Assembly (NCBI RefSeq): GCF_010093535.1
Contig: NW_022985243.1
Span: 34,554-98,553 of the forward strand
Direction: 5' to 3'
From: Lindgomyces ingoldianus
Taxonomy: Eukaryota > Ascomycota > Dothideomycetes > Pleosporales > Lindgomycetaceae
Length of the DNA stretch: 64,000 nt
A program made the translations under genes and the position numbers. Every line of letters starts with the position of its first letter. Position 1 is the first letter of the stretch. The notes below the pieces were generated by a model, which saw nothing but the letters and a program-made list of their open reading frames with translations, did not search any database and was not told the DNA's origin. This document shows positions 1-12,680 of this stretch, piece by piece.

Positions 1-2860
1 GTTAAAATTTTGGATTAGAGGGGCATCTGGTGCACGCTACTCTTTTTGGTGCTGCTTTATAATGGCCTCCATGAATGATTAGTATTAAAGGCCCTGGAAT
101 TTCGAAAAGAGATCTGATATCTAGTAGACCGTTTGAATAACCTGCACCACGAAAAAGGCAGGTAAAGTACAGGAAAGTGGAGGTTGTGGAGACGAATACA
201 TAAAGGACGGAGTGGAATCTGTGACCCCGCGCACGCGCGATAATTATCAATCATGCCATTTATCATCGCGGTCACTATCTTGCTTCACCTTCATCTTCAC
301 CTTCACTTTCCCTCTCCCTCTCCAGCCCCTGCCATTTGCCCTAGCCATGTACTTCGTTCTGTCCTCCCGTGTCCCTCATCACCCAGTACCAATCCCATCC
401 AAATATCGCCGAGTGCTGCACCTCGTGTTTGCCCCATGTACATAGAGCAAAATTAGGTCGGACCCCGTTACGTAGAAAACAGCATTTCCGACTCACTAGA
501 GTAAAAGGAAATGAATTTATAGACCATGGCGAGAGAAGACATGAAGCTGGTGGTGAGAAAGAAAAAAAGCTAATCGTACCGAAACGCTACCGAAGTGAAA
601 ATTGTGGGATCGGACTGGTGGAATGAACAGGATGGGACCGAGACGCGTGGCACAGGTTGTATGAGATGGAGAGATAAGATCGCCCAATTAACTCAACCAC
701 AATTAAATTCGCCGCACCCGCACCTCCGGATCGGGCCGAGCCGGTAAACGTGGCTTCTTCAGGCATCCCCCGGAAAGTTAACGAAAACCTCCTCCCCGGG
801 GCTTGTATCAGATCACGATTGATAACAGCAACTATGTCTTCCGAAGTACTCCCGAGGCCTCCGCATATCTTATCTTTAGCACACACCAGACCTTTCCACC
901 TTTCCATTCTCTCCCGACCAGTTCAGTTGTGTCCGTCTCATGTGCCCAAGGAAATATATAATAATTTGCCTTCAACACCGTAAGTTCAGTGTACGGCGCT
1001 TCCCCCTCTTCCCTCCACTTCTTTAGCTGTGGCCTGAGCTTCCCCCCTATCGGGCAATTCATCCCCACTATGTTGCCATTTTCCTACACTATCTGCCCCC
1101 CTTGTGTCTTCATTTTCGCCCCGAATCTAACTGGCCATCATCCTGCCATTATTGTTGGACAACTCGAGTATACCCTAAATTTCTACTAGGGGGAGATATA
1201 TATGGCTCCTCCTATATTTCGAGTTGATGCGCCAGCTGGGGGTCGAAGAGTCCTTAGGTGCGATGTTTATCCGCTTAGTTCACATCGCGACGCTGATAGC
1301 TGCCACACCAGCCATGCAAGTATCACATTGTGTCCTGAAGATTTTACAACTTCATCTCGTCGCCCCCTATCCATCCTTTTGTCGAGCCTCGGTTCTAGCT
1401 ACCCCGGGCTGAGCGACGCGCATTACCCCTCGCTCGTAGCTCCCAAGTCCAACCTCCCCACGGACCGCATTGCGTCCCCTGGCAATGATGACGATGATAT
1501 GGACGCAAATGAGGCTAACCCCAACTGCTCGGTCCCAAACCCCGCCATAGTGGACCAGAAACTCCGAGACCTGACTATCGTTGATCTCAGCTTCGGATTC
1601 ATCACCGACGCGCAATGGCCAGAGTCCTCTAGGTGGAACTTCTATATAACCTGGAATTCTATGATAGATATATCACAACGCAGGAGTTATTGCGACAAAT
1701 TTTACAGGGGTGAATGAACATATACAGGTGAGCGAGTACATGACTCAACAGGCTTTCCGAAGAACTGTCACACCCCCTTGCATCATGCAAAGAACTTATA
1801 GACCGGCGCAAATGCGGAAAATACCACCAAATACGACTCCTTTCTCCTTGTAACCTTTCGGCCTGTTTTCAAGGGCATGCATGTCGATGACCCTGTGCTC
1901 TTCCTTACCATTTCGCGTCTCCCATGAATCTTTGATTGTCATACCGAAGAGAACAGTACAGGAAACAAGATTTTTCCTGACTCTGAGAAGCTGGCCGAAG
2001 AGCCGTCGTACAGTCAAAGAAGCTCCTGACAGGGATTTTGAAGAGGAACCAGATTGAACGAGAATTGTTAGGCGCGTGCGGGAGAGTGTAGGGCGTAGTT
2101 TGTATTGGGATAGGGTAGTAACGAAAGGCATGTTTTTAAGAGTATATACTTGAGATGTGATGGCAGATGAGAACGTTAAGTGTGAAACGCGAGCCGAGTC
2201 TTCCACGTTAGTAAAGGCAGGATTACCGGACCACACTCATAAGTACGAGGGGCCATTGTTATCTGTTCCTCCCACGGGTAGTTTGATAGGTGTGGCTTGT
2301 CCTGAATTGTAGGACCGATGCACTATAAACTTTCAAGTATGTCTATTCAGCTCGCGATGCTTTCAACCTAGACCAGGCTATGTAATGTGCCCCAGTGCCC
2401 CAATCCTCCCAGAAGACCGTAACAAGAGAAATTCACTGTACCGTCCACTCAGTTGCGTTTACAGGAAAAGACACATCACGTATAGAAATATGCAAGGAAA
2501 GTTATAGTGCAGTGGTAGAATCCACAGTTGATTATTGTATTTAGAGAGGCTGCTCATGGTGATTTATCATGGCCGAGGTTTCAAGATCTCTGTCGAGAAG
2601 ACTGATCACTTCTTCCGTAACTCTGCAAGCTATTGGATCATTCTCTACTACCACCAGTCGCGACTCAATCCTTGCTAACTAGGCTTCATCGTTGGTCAGT
2701 CTCTGTCATCTTTAGAGCACCAATCTAAATTTCCACGTAGACTTCAGTCTGCGGTATGGAGTATCTGGAGGCAAATATGAACCTTTACCGATTGCTAGTT
2801 AATCACTTGGATTTATTTCGCTTCATAAATTTCTACGGCGCTGTTCCTCCGTCTTAGAAC
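1..2860. other. Intergenic; no convincing gene
   Basis: Normal base composition, not RIPped. Open frames of 171 codons (1202-1717, +) and 146 codons (1796-2236, -) exist. Neither shows a recognisable motif, signal peptide or typical start context, and the plus-strand one overlaps other open frames of similar size. The region probably includes the 3' untranslated region and downstream sequence of the transporter gene that ends at 2861. I would not annotate a gene here without transcript support. Confidence 0.5.
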
Positions 2861-4307
2861 TTATCCTTTTTTCCGGGTCCCCTCATCTTGCATGGTAAGA
2901 AACAGCGCGATTGCAAGTGCCACAGAACCAGCCACCATAGTAACTCCAGAGAAGACAATTAATCCCATCAAATCTTGCTGCTTGGAAATGGCTCCCTGGA
3001 TGGGCAAGCCAGTGAGCGACGCAATGGCAACGACAGCAAAGTAGGTTCCGAGCATGGCGCCTAGATCGTGCGTGTGACCGCCTGCAACTTCGACGAGGCA
3101 CGGCGTAATGAGCGAAACAAAAGCGCCAGAGAAGAATCCAAAGAAAAGAGCGAAGACAACAAGGCCACCGAGAGATTGGTAGTAATCGATAGGCAGCCAT
3201 ATGATGAGGACAGCGAGACCAGATAGGAAGGCACAGGCAGATATGACGCGGAGGTGGCCAACACGGTCAGAGTAGAGGGGTGGGAGAACTCTACCAAAGA
3301 TGGATGCAGCGCTGGAGGGGGAGATTAGCGATAGTTACAGGAAAGCGTGGTTCTGGAGGTTAAAACTTACTTGAGAATGGAGACGGTGTATGGGGCTACG
3401 TTGTATGTGCTCTTGGTCTGATCTGCGAAGAGTGGGAGGTAATTGAAAGGTCCAAAGAGTCCCCAGAAGAACATGAAAGAGCCCCCGACGAAAAGGAGGT
3501 AGGGCGGCTTTTTGAACACGGCGACGCTAAGGAGCGTTCTCCGTCCCTCCCAGCCTTTCGGTTTCATGGGAGGTACGACGAGGACGTTGGCAACGAGCAG
3601 TAGAACCCCGATCATGAGCGCAGTCCATCGCATAGCCGGCCTAAACCCGATCTTCTTGAAGAGCTGGGCCATGAAAATTGGGAATATCACACCGCCTGGA
3701 TAATGGACGTGTTAGTTATTCAGTCCATTGGCTAAGTACAGAGATTCGACATACCGACAGAGGAGCCACTCGCGACGACTCCCACTGCAAATGCCCTCTT
3801 CCTCTTAAAGTATTGGCTCGCAGCTACCAATCCCGGAACGAAGACGCCCGCCGCGCCAAACCCGAAGCACAAGCTTTGTGCCAAGAAGATCTGCCAGTAC
3901 TGCTTGGCGAAGCTCAGACTCACCAGACCTACCACAGCAAGAATTGAGGTCGGCATGAGGATAGCGCGCGGGCCGAACATGTCCACGATCATGCCAACGG
4001 GCTGTGAGAGAAAGAACATGAGGAAGAGCTGCATAGTCAAAATCCATGATATGGACGACGAGGATTTGGATTTGAGGATATCGGTCTCATAGATGAGCTG
4101 GAAGGTACCAAGAGCGTTGATGAAGCCAAATGAGCAAAACTGGCAGAGCCAGCCGGCAATGACCGTCTGCCAAGCGTCTCTTCCGCCATCTGGAGGCGTG
4201 AAGGCTGCCGGTGACGGGTGTGGCGCTTCTTCCGCACGTGACTCTGCATGTTGATGCTCGTGCAGTTGCGCCACGTGTGCAGGCTCTGTTTGTTCGTGGC
4301 TTGGCAT
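2861..4307 (-). CDS. MFS transporter, monocarboxylate-transporter-like (MCT) family
   Basis: Integral membrane permease of the fungal MCT-like branch of the major facilitator superfamily; substrate unknown. Three exons, 4307-3755, 3695-3371 and 3311-2861, joined by two 59-bp GT-AG introns, give 442 aa, the usual family length. The start is the ATG at 4307, before a hydrophilic His/Glu-rich N-terminus; the upstream in-frame extension looks like leader. Residues 37-45 read PPDGGRDAW, the conserved (P)PDGGxxAW entry to TM1 in this family. The second half contains NAASIFGR, the characteristic motif around TM8, and a series of Gly/Ala/Phe-rich hydrophobic segments consistent with about 12 helices. 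It lies head-to-tail with a P450 gene 950 bp upstream, suggesting export or uptake of a compound that the P450 modifies (inference). Frame is continuous across both introns and no lesions are visible. Confidence 0.9.
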
Positions 4308-5259
4308 CGCGAAATGTCGCGCCCGTATCTTAATGTTCGACCGAATGCTCAGAAAGCAGGAGAGAGGAACAGCGCCGTAATAACTGAAGAAAACGAAATG
4401 GATAATTACATACGAAATGAGGAAGGAAATGAAATGGCGTTTGTTGTCGAATTTTAGCGTCAGAGCGTCGCCGGCTCGGAGCGCAGCTAGGCTCTCGGCG
4501 CGAACGAACACGCGAGCCGAGAGCGATAGTTGCGAGAGCCGTTTCGTGTAACGGCGAAGTCCCGAGTGTAGTACAACAACAGCCCTGAATACGAAAAGTC
4601 CGGAGCGTTATTATGCCCCATATTGCATGTGAGCTGAGGCTCAGCTGAGGGTGTGTGTGCGTCGCCCGAGCACCCAGCAAAACACAGCCCAGGGAGCACG
4701 CCCTCGAACCGACCTCATAGGCCCGACAGCCAGTCGCCGAAAACGGTGGCGCATTTCCAATAGCAGTGCTCGGCGATCATTCTCGGAAGCAACCGCAGAC
4801 AAAAAGTGCGCAAGCTGATCGGAACTACGGACCGTCCGCAGGCCACCATCCTTATTCTAACGTCGTGGAACCTTGAAGTCGAGCGCCCCGTATTCCGCAG
4901 CTTCACAGGACATAGTAAGAGAGCCAGGGGGGGGGGACTAGCCAAACCCATTGAGTACGCTCCAACCGTGAAGTGGCTCGTGCCATCGGCCACGTTTTGA
5001 AAGTCCCACAGCATAACGTCGGGCCATTGGTTCTCGACCCAACCAAACCTTCGGGAACCTTTTCTCCATGTCCTGCCTTACTCCATGGGGCTCCCCCTTC
5101 GTGAAGCACCGACATATCCAAATATCAAACGAGCGAGGAAATGAGTTTGGCAATTTTTATTCCCGCTTGCGTCAGGTGAACCCCGCTCGCACTCAGAACT
5201 AATAACAATAACACTAATACACTCCAATCCCATTACGTCATAATGACCCAGCGGCTGAT
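4308..5259. other. Intergenic between P450 and transporter
   Basis: Holds the presumptive promoter of the MFS gene (minus strand) and the 3' region of the P450 gene. Normal composition. No open frame here resembles a protein; the open frames in all registers look like chance. A short G tract lies at 4927-4935. No TATA box or known regulatory motif can be assigned. Confidence 0.4.
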
Positions 5260-7160
5260 TCAAATAGGAACAAATCGCACGCTTTGGGCAGGCGTGACGG
5301 TGAATCGATCCTTCCTCGTATCCACCATCTTCTGCTCGTCGCCCTTGGTCACCCCAACCGTCTCCAACTCCCACTCCTTCAAGACTGCCATCAAGAACGT
5401 CTTCATAATAATGCCAGATACATTCTTACCAATACATTTCCTACTCCCGAGCCCGAATCGGAGGAAACTCCACCGGTACGCCTGGAGGGTCAGCCGTTGG
5501 AAGCGCTGAGGTGAAAATGCCGTCCCAGAGACACCCCCGCTGTTCCAAACTGGTGACTGAGTATTCAATCTCCACCAGTCGATGATACAGGGCGTTCCAG
5601 CTGGGATGCTGTATCCACCGACTGTCATGTCGGAGGTAGCATACTCAGGGAGTGAGAACCCTGTTTAGAGTGTCAGCTCTATCAACTAGGAGTAAGACGC
5701 AATGCAACATCTAGGAGTAACTTACATGCTGCTGGGCATAGCCTTATTGATTCCATGCATGCGAACTCCAGCAGCGTGTCCGTCTTTTGAAGGTATGCCT
5801 CGGGATCGGCAGTATGGCCAAGGACCTCGGCTCGCAAGTCAGTCTGTGCAGGGACGTTGCGGGCCAGGTTGATGAGCAAAAAGGCTAAAACCGAGGAAGT
5901 GACATCGATATTAGCGAAGAGGATTTCATCAATCGTATGGAGGAACTATCACGGCTGATCAACACGATATTTCTCCTTACTATGATCGGTAAGTACACTT
6001 ACTTCTCGCTCCGTTATGGCTCCATTGAGAACTGATGGATGCATTTTCGCTACTGGACATGATAATCCTTCCTAGAAGAATAATAATGAGCAAAGATCGC
6101 TCGTTTTCCATGCGCTGTCAAACTCACCGCCTCTGCAGTCTGGATCATCTTCAGGTTGAAGACTCGCCACTCCCTCTCGAACTCGTCCATTTGGCTCTTC
6201 GATTGGCTTGGCAGCAAAGCGAATAGCCTGGACCTTTCTCGCTTCCCAAAGAATGCTTTGAACACGACTTTCTCATGCAATGCATTCAATTGGAGAAGCT
6301 CTTCAAACGCGGCCTCGGACAGGGCATCTCCATACAAAATTAATGCAACTAACTTGAAGGGCAGGATCCTGCAAGCAGTAGAGGCATCCAATACGAACTC
6401 GGAGCCAGGAACACCGTTGCCAAATTTAGCAACTGTGGATGGGAGGTCTTTCATCCAAGCAGCGACTTCGCGCGAAAACGTGGATCGCAAATCCATGGCC
6501 ATTTGGTGCGAAAGGTGTGGATCAAAGACCTTGCGCATCGTCTTCCATTTATCGCCATTCAAGACGCCGACGCTAGATCCAAGGACTCTGTCGAAGTACG
6601 GCCCCATGCCCATATTGGGCGGTTTTGCGTGGCCTGTGGAAGTTAGGTGGTGATGGCGGCCCTTTCCGGAAACATGCGCACCTTTAGTCTCCCGCCCATA
6701 GAAGTCCTTCACGTGGTTGGGACAGCTCAAGACCACTTCAGGTTTGCCATCATTCCACGTAATGTACGGCTCATCACCAGCGATGGCAGTGCCCTGCTCG
6801 GAGACTTCATGTCTACATCTTGCCTCAGTCCAATGAGACTGGAGAGAACAAAGAGACCCCTTACCCATTGCTGAATCGCAAGAAACGTGAGTTGAAGGAG
6901 AGTTCCTTCATTCGATTGCCTTGGGCATCTTTGAAATATCCAAGACGCTGGGCCAGTACTTTCGCTACTTGGTAGCGGAGGAAATTCTACCAAACATGAC
7001 TATTAGTTTGTTGAATCGTGAAATTTTTAGTGTTGTGGCTCACATATTGGTCGTAAACATAGATTGCCAAAACTATGAGGCCCACGGCAAGGCAAGTGCC
7101 GTACGCAGACTTTGGAATCGTGCCAGCAAGATTGATTTGCTCAATGTGGGAAGGCATCAT
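5260..7160 (-). CDS. Cytochrome P450 monooxygenase
   Basis: Haem-thiolate monooxygenase anchored in the ER membrane. Seven exons can be joined in frame: 7160-7044, 6986-6865, 6812-6682, 6633-6128, 6071-6003, 5945-5726 and 5660-5260. The six introns are 48-65 bp with GT-AG ends, and the product is 521 aa, the normal length. An N-terminal hydrophobic anchor lies at about residues 22-36 (LAVGLIVLAIYVY). The I-helix region reads FANIDVTSS, the K-helix ExxR is ESIR just before the last intron, and the haem loop is FGLGSRKCIGKN with Cys464 as the iron ligand. The 'PERF' element is degenerate (FSPQRF). The 48-bp third intron is a multiple of three and lacks a stop, so retention would add 16 residues. 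Divergent from the unknown gene at 8365 and upstream of the transporter. Substrate and CYP family cannot be given from sequence alone. Confidence 0.92.
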
Positions 7161-8364
7161 TGCATAACAAGTTCTGAAGCGAAGTTTGACAGTAAAATGT
7201 GCTTTTTGTAACGGAAACTGTTTGATTTTTGTGAGGGATAGAGGGGAGGAGTTAATTTATTATTCAAGGTAGGCAAAGACGGCGGAGTTCGGGGAAGTTC
7301 AGATGTAACTTCATTTAAAACCTCGTAGAGCGTTGGACGTGGGTAGTAGCTGCATGCTGCTGCTAGAGCATCAACGTAACCCGACGGCCAGGCTACAGCT
7401 CGCTAACCCCGGTCCTGTAACTAACGTGGGAGCTGGGAGTGGATGAGACGTCCTTGCGTCACCCCCACCCAGGCAGCCGTGAGATATGCCGGGGCTGAGG
7501 GATTCTTCATCTGATAATTTTTCTAACTATCCAAAGGGAACTCTCGGGCAATTTCTCAATAGCTTTTCTAAAACAACCTTGGTCAGAGGTTGGGAGGGAT
7601 CGGCAAGACCCGAGTATAACGTCAGAGGAAATGTTGGCGTATGATAGCGAGCAGGCAACTGTTACTTCAAGTGGCTGATCCAAGCAGCTTTTAATGCTCT
7701 GGTAGTACATGTACTATCAGGTTCACCGGCGATTATCCCCTGTTGTCCTAGAGAGGAATTCATAGACGATCACGAAAATTCTGTTGAAGAAGTCCGTTCG
7801 TATTTATGATAGTTAGATTAATTATTGAAAACGTAGATCCCTCAGAAAGAAATAGGACATCCAGATCTAGAAAGTTAATAACAACCTCTTCAAACCTTAC
7901 TCCGGGCCCATTGCGTAAGACCTTTTAGGCAGTGCATCATCTATGCCCTGTCAATCCCTTATAGCATACACGAGATACGATCTGATAGCCCTGGAGTTGG
8001 GTTCCTCATTGGCCTTCTTACTACCCCCGAAGTTGTATCGGCCTTTTACGAGACATTTTATGGTGCCTAGACCACACGGTTATCATAGCTGCTCTCAAAA
8101 CTCGCCGTCTCGGTAATGTCCTCAGCTGTCCATGCAAGGATAATTGCGTGGCACGACCCCGCCTTGACTAGGAAAGATGTATGTGGAAAGCACCACGCAC
8201 GAGCAAAGAGGAAGGTGTTGATCTTCAAGCTAAAGAGAGTCTGGGGATCTGCAACATATAACTCGGTCGAAACGGTCAGTCCAACCCGATATATCCAAGT
8301 TCTCAGTCAGTGAAAAGATTATCCGCACACTTGTCGACAATAGCTTCAACTTTCAGTCTTTATC
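7161..8364. promoter_or_regulatory. Divergent intergenic region, P450 and unknown gene
   Basis: 1.2 kb between the P450 start (minus) and the start of the 659-aa protein (plus), so it must hold both promoters. Composition is normal. No gene-like frame and no clear TATA or zinc-cluster binding site was identified by eye. Shared regulation of the two flanking genes is an inference from their geometry only. Confidence 0.45.
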
Positions 8365-10396
8365 ATGACCTCACTCTTGTTCCCCACCTCAGACCACCCC
8401 GCAGGGGCAAGGAGAAAACCAGATTATGCCCCGTTCATGAGCGACGTCGCCCGTGCCGCATCTGATGCTGCGGATGCTTTGAACCTCTTCCGCAGGCTGG
8501 TCGAAGGCACTGTTAGTGGGGCAGATTCGGCAGGATTCATGGCCTTCGATGCTCATGGAGGCGATACTGGCTGCCAACTTCGGGCCGGAATGATGCTAGA
8601 GATATTCATTCTTCATCGGTACTTCTTCACAGATATGCCAGATACCTGGAAAAGCGTACGGCTCTGGATCGATGAGTCTACAACCAAACTTCAACTAGTC
8701 CATGAGAACGCCAAGCTCGCTTGTATGAACCTGATTAGAGACAAGGTCCATCCGAATAGGATTGGACTTTCCACGACTGAAGATACGCCCGAGAATATGC
8801 TTAGAGTTCTTGGGTGGGAGATTGGGTCCGAAGCACCGTCCCTGGCCAGCACCATCCGTCAGTCCCTCGACGTAAAAGAGAATGAAGCTTTGAAAAGATC
8901 TTCTGTCCTCTTCCATCATTTTTCAGCCGCTAACACAACTCGGACTGATGGACGTCAATCCCCATCAACAGTATCAGCTGTATCAGACAATACAATGTCG
9001 GCGTCAACTGCAAGCACTGAGATATATCTCGGAGAAAGCACCATGACGACACCGCCACATAGCATAGCAAGAATTGACGAGCCTTGTCCCAGCCGACGGA
9101 AAATTAGGCACGAAATTATCGAACCAGCCCCCGAAGCAAGCACAAGGATCCAAGCCTTCATTGAACAGGAAGTGCCTCTCGTGACGGCATGGGATCCACT
9201 CAGCATCCATACAGTCGCCCGGTTTGTAGTTTTCTGCTACGTCCTATCCAAATATAAGATCTTCTCGATTGTCAACGGCACAGTTGGTGCACGCTTGGCA
9301 CCTGAGAATGCTGCAGAAGCGTCATACAGTTTCATCCGGCCTTACACAGACAAAAAGAAGCGGCCAGGGAAGCCACAGAGGACCCTGAGGGAGCTCGCCG
9401 AACTGCAGTCCTGGCTCTCTGATTTGAGCTGCGCGTGGCAGCGCTCGTTGGCACAGCGCTCAATTCAGACTATAGATATGGAAAGGCGAGTAAACGCTAG
9501 TATTTCACAACAGTGGGAGTGCTTGCTAACACATCCCAGACTTATCATGAGCAGTGTGCAGCAGTCTGACAAGGGTCTCGTTTCCATGGCGTGCTATCCC
9601 GGATATCTTCTCGCAAGAGAAACGTGGGCTAGTATGAACTTCACACTGCTACTAATCGACCGGCACTTCTGTAATGATAGCGGTATGTCACAAAGTATAA
9701 ATCAGCAGTGCCACTCAGCTAATCGTTTATGCAGGCTTCCACTATAATGTCTTCACTGCCACCATGGGGTCTCCGACCTTGACATGTCCATGCCATCTAC
9801 ACCCACTCGGCCTCAAGGTTACCTGGGCGCTAAACCAAATTAGCCTAGAGGAGCTTATTAACGATGCAGATTCCATTCGGCCTCACCTCGTAATCATGGG
9901 TAATAGTATCAACGGAGGTCATGCCGAGTACATGCAGCGCTTTGCAGACAAGGCCAGGCCACATAATTGCCCTACAGGCGTACCGTGCACAGAGAATGAA
10001 GCGCATGTTAAAAAGCTTTTGGAGGCGGATCACGATCGTCTTGCGCTTTCGTTCTTCGCCTCGCACAAGGCTTACGCCTTCCCAGTCTCCGATAAGGACG
10101 GCAGGGAGAGTGATAGTGATCACCCTGAAATCGCATTCGTCGAACGTCGTATGGACACCTGGGCTGACACTATTGAATTATATGTCGGAGGCAAGGTCGC
10201 AGCACCCGCGAAGTCGCTGAAGGAAAGTTGGAGGCTTAGTAGAGGTGAAGCTAACGAGATGGGCACCGGAGCCGGGAGTATGCACATATTTGCATGGCAA
10301 CATGCATTTTTGGAAACAAAGGGACGCGTTGCTAGGCGAATTCAGAAGTGGATGGAAATTGGTGAATTGATGCCATTGCATGCGCCGATTAGTTAA
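8365..10396 (+). CDS. Hypothetical protein, 659 aa, unrecognised family
   Basis: Two exons, 8365-9682 and 9735-10396, joined by a 52-bp GT-AG intron; the frame is restored (…NDSG|FHYN…). I do not recognise the family. There is no signal peptide and no clear membrane segment. The N-terminal third is mixed helical-looking. Residues about 190-255 are Ser/Thr-rich and low in hydrophobics, probably a disordered linker. The C-terminal half is denser, with several Trp (TWASMNF, KVTWALNQIS, ESWRLS, HIFAWQH, KWMEIGEL) and Cys/His-containing stretches (TCPCHLHPLG; HNCPTGVPC). No DDxxD/NSE terpene-cyclase pair, P-loop or Rossmann glycine motif is visible. Its place next to a P450 and a transporter makes an enzyme or regulator of a small metabolic cluster possible, but that is context only. 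Confidence 0.8.
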
Positions 10397-12101
10397 GTAC
10401 ATGAGAGTTTCTTGTAGTCATGGACAGAAAGGGATCAGATGTTCTGCCACGGTATTTTGTGTCCCGTTGTGAAGAAAATTGACCCAATAAGCTATGTTAG
10501 TGCTATTTACCCGGCATTTTCTAAGTATTATTGCTAACCCGAATGAAACGCTTGCTAAAGAGGGAAGTAAAGCCTTAATGCAACATTATTATTAAGGAGA
10601 ATGCTTATCTACTTAACATTGAAGCCATGAATTGCAAAAATATCTCTAGAATGTAAATTTCCATAACCTCGAACTGTAACCTCTAATTCTAAACATCGAA
10701 GCCGAGATATAAGCTTCTATACGCCCTGGTCCCTTCCCACCTCCAAGCGTTAGGATAACGAAGCCAAACTACAGGTAAGGCATGATACAAGGCCAAGCAG
10801 AAGAACATGTGGAAGTGAAGGTTCAGCCCGAAGTCACCTTGTTATGCCACAGGCCATACAGGTAGACCTCATCCTCTGCGGTTGATCCTCTACACAACAC
10901 ATGACTTCCTTCCTCAAGCTCCAACCACAGCACGAATCTTTCACTAGTTGTCACTGTAATGCCGATATACCTTCACTAAACAGTTTTAAACGCACGTACG
11001 ACGAAATCGAAGCAGAAATAACCTCCAAAGTTATAGTGAAGAACCCTCGACTGCTGATCAACCTGCCTGACGATTGCTCATCTACTCTACATTCTTCCGT
11101 ACATAGTAAGAGAGTGCTCCTGAAGCATGAGCTGAATATAGATGCTATGAAATGAATATACAGTAAGATGATAGATTGTCGGAATGAAACCGTTGTCGCG
11201 CTCGAAGCTCGAAGCGCGACTACTTGGATGGGCGTTGAACTGGTTTTGTGACGGAGAGGTTGACGACCTTAAAGCCACCACGCAGAAACATTCCGTGGTA
11301 TTCCTCAAACTGGAAGCAGAGTCATTTTGTGGTGGAGGTGCTCGTCCTACTATAGGATGTAGAGGTTGTGCAACCATTTTGTCCGTTGGGCATATAGCCT
11401 TTCAAGGGAGGTAAGGGGGGACGAGTTATGAGAGGAGTCATGTATTGTCAGTCTACTAAGGGCCTTAACAGCTATGTAATTTATATAGTGTCTGGAACGC
11501 TAACCTCAAGGTTAATTAGGCGATGCATCGTAGAGGCCCCCAGGTTTTTAGAACATGCTTGATAGGAAGAGAAGCTGGCACGGAGATAGGTAAAGTTTAC
11601 GGGAAGCAGGGTCGCTGCCACTAAGGTTTGAATATGAAATAGAACTGTGCTTTGTTAGCCGTCCCATCAAATATGGACCCCTAGGGTATCGGCGGTCCTA
11701 GGGGGCAGACCGAGCAGGTTTTTAGTATGAGTTTTTAGGGATGCAGCCGATTCAAGAGGATAGGGCCACAAGCTCCAGAGAATGTCGGCTGCACCTAGGG
11801 GTAGCCTAGCTTTGTGAGTTATCGGAAAGATGTTCAAACAGAGAGGTATCGGTCTAAAAAACACGCGTAGATCATAAAAGTAGTGGCTTTAAATGAGATC
11901 ACAATTTCTCATGCCGAGACCAGCAATGGTGCCGGATATATGGCGGATTCCTCCAGTATATGCTTCTGAGGGAACGAAACCGGTACAAAGGAAGATGGGC
12001 TTTAAGAAGTTGTAAGCTCCAAGGGTTAGGAATGGGGCTGAAAGCTTCTGTAGTTAAATGTTTAGAAAACATCCAAGCAGCGCAAGGGATAATAGAAGCT
12101 T
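10397..12101. other. Intergenic; nothing recognised
   Basis: Normal composition, ending at the target-site duplication of the LTR element. An 84-codon frame at 10901-11155 (+) and several similar ones carry no motif. The sequence beyond 11500 drifts toward more TAG/TAA and may have suffered mild RIP spreading from the adjacent element (inference). Confidence 0.4.
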
Positions 12102-12106
12102 GATTC
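12102..12106. repeat. Target-site duplication GATTC, left
   Basis: Five bases directly before the left LTR, identical to 15400-15404 directly after the right LTR. A 5-bp duplication is standard for LTR-retrotransposon integration and fixes the element ends. Confidence 0.9.
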
Positions 12107-12312
12107 TGTCGCACGTGTCTCACGCGATATCATACACATGTACTACACTATTCACTCATTAGGCATAGCTCCTCTCTTGTACAGTATATAGTTAGCCTAG
12201 AGCTCTATTAAGCTTCTTAGACCTTATAATACACTTGTTTAATCTACTTTATGTAAATCTTACTACCTTGTTAACTTGCTTCCTATATAACCCCTTTTTA
12301 GCTTATGTAAGA
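12107..12312 (+). repeat. Left LTR, 206 bp
   Basis: Same length as the right LTR (15194-15399) and as the two LTRs of the reversed copy at 23786 and 33771. Its first part is nearly unmutated, while the part toward the interior shows RIP-type C-to-T/G-to-A changes. This suggests mutation spreads from the interior and fades at the element edge. Confidence 0.9.
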
Positions 12313-12405
12313 GTTATAAGCCTAGAGTTGCGCTCTAGACTAGTACTATAGTTACTACTGCACATTTAGCTTTTACATCTAGCTTAGGGGGCTCTATAAA
12401 CTTTA

Positions 12406-12680
12406 ACACATATTAATTATAGATTGCTTACTAGCTAAGCTTAATTAACAGGACAATTACCTTCTATCTATTCTAAAACATGTTAATTACAGATTGCTTA
12501 CTACTTAAGCCTAATTAACTAGACAATAACCTTCTATCTATTCTACACATATTAATTATAGATTACTTACTACCTAAGCCTAATTAATAGGATAATAACC
12601 TTTTGTCTATTCTAAAACATATTAATTATAAATTGCTTACTAGCTTAGCCTAATTAACTAAATAATAACCTTTTTATCTA
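12406..12680 (+). repeat. Tandem repeat, about 70-bp unit, 4 copies
   Basis: Four successive copies of a unit of about 70 bp containing TTAATTA, TTGCTTACTA and CTTCTATCTATTCTA lie just inside the left LTR. The related element at 23786-33976 has about eight copies at the same place (33140-33685, reversed). The array therefore varies in copy number between family members. Confidence 0.85.

Noticed and set aside
1202..1717. 171-codon frame
   Set aside because: No motif, competing frames of similar length and no splice-supported extension.
4715..5153. Several overlapping frames in the P450-transporter gap
   Set aside because: No recognisable protein in any register; chance frames in GC-richer DNA.
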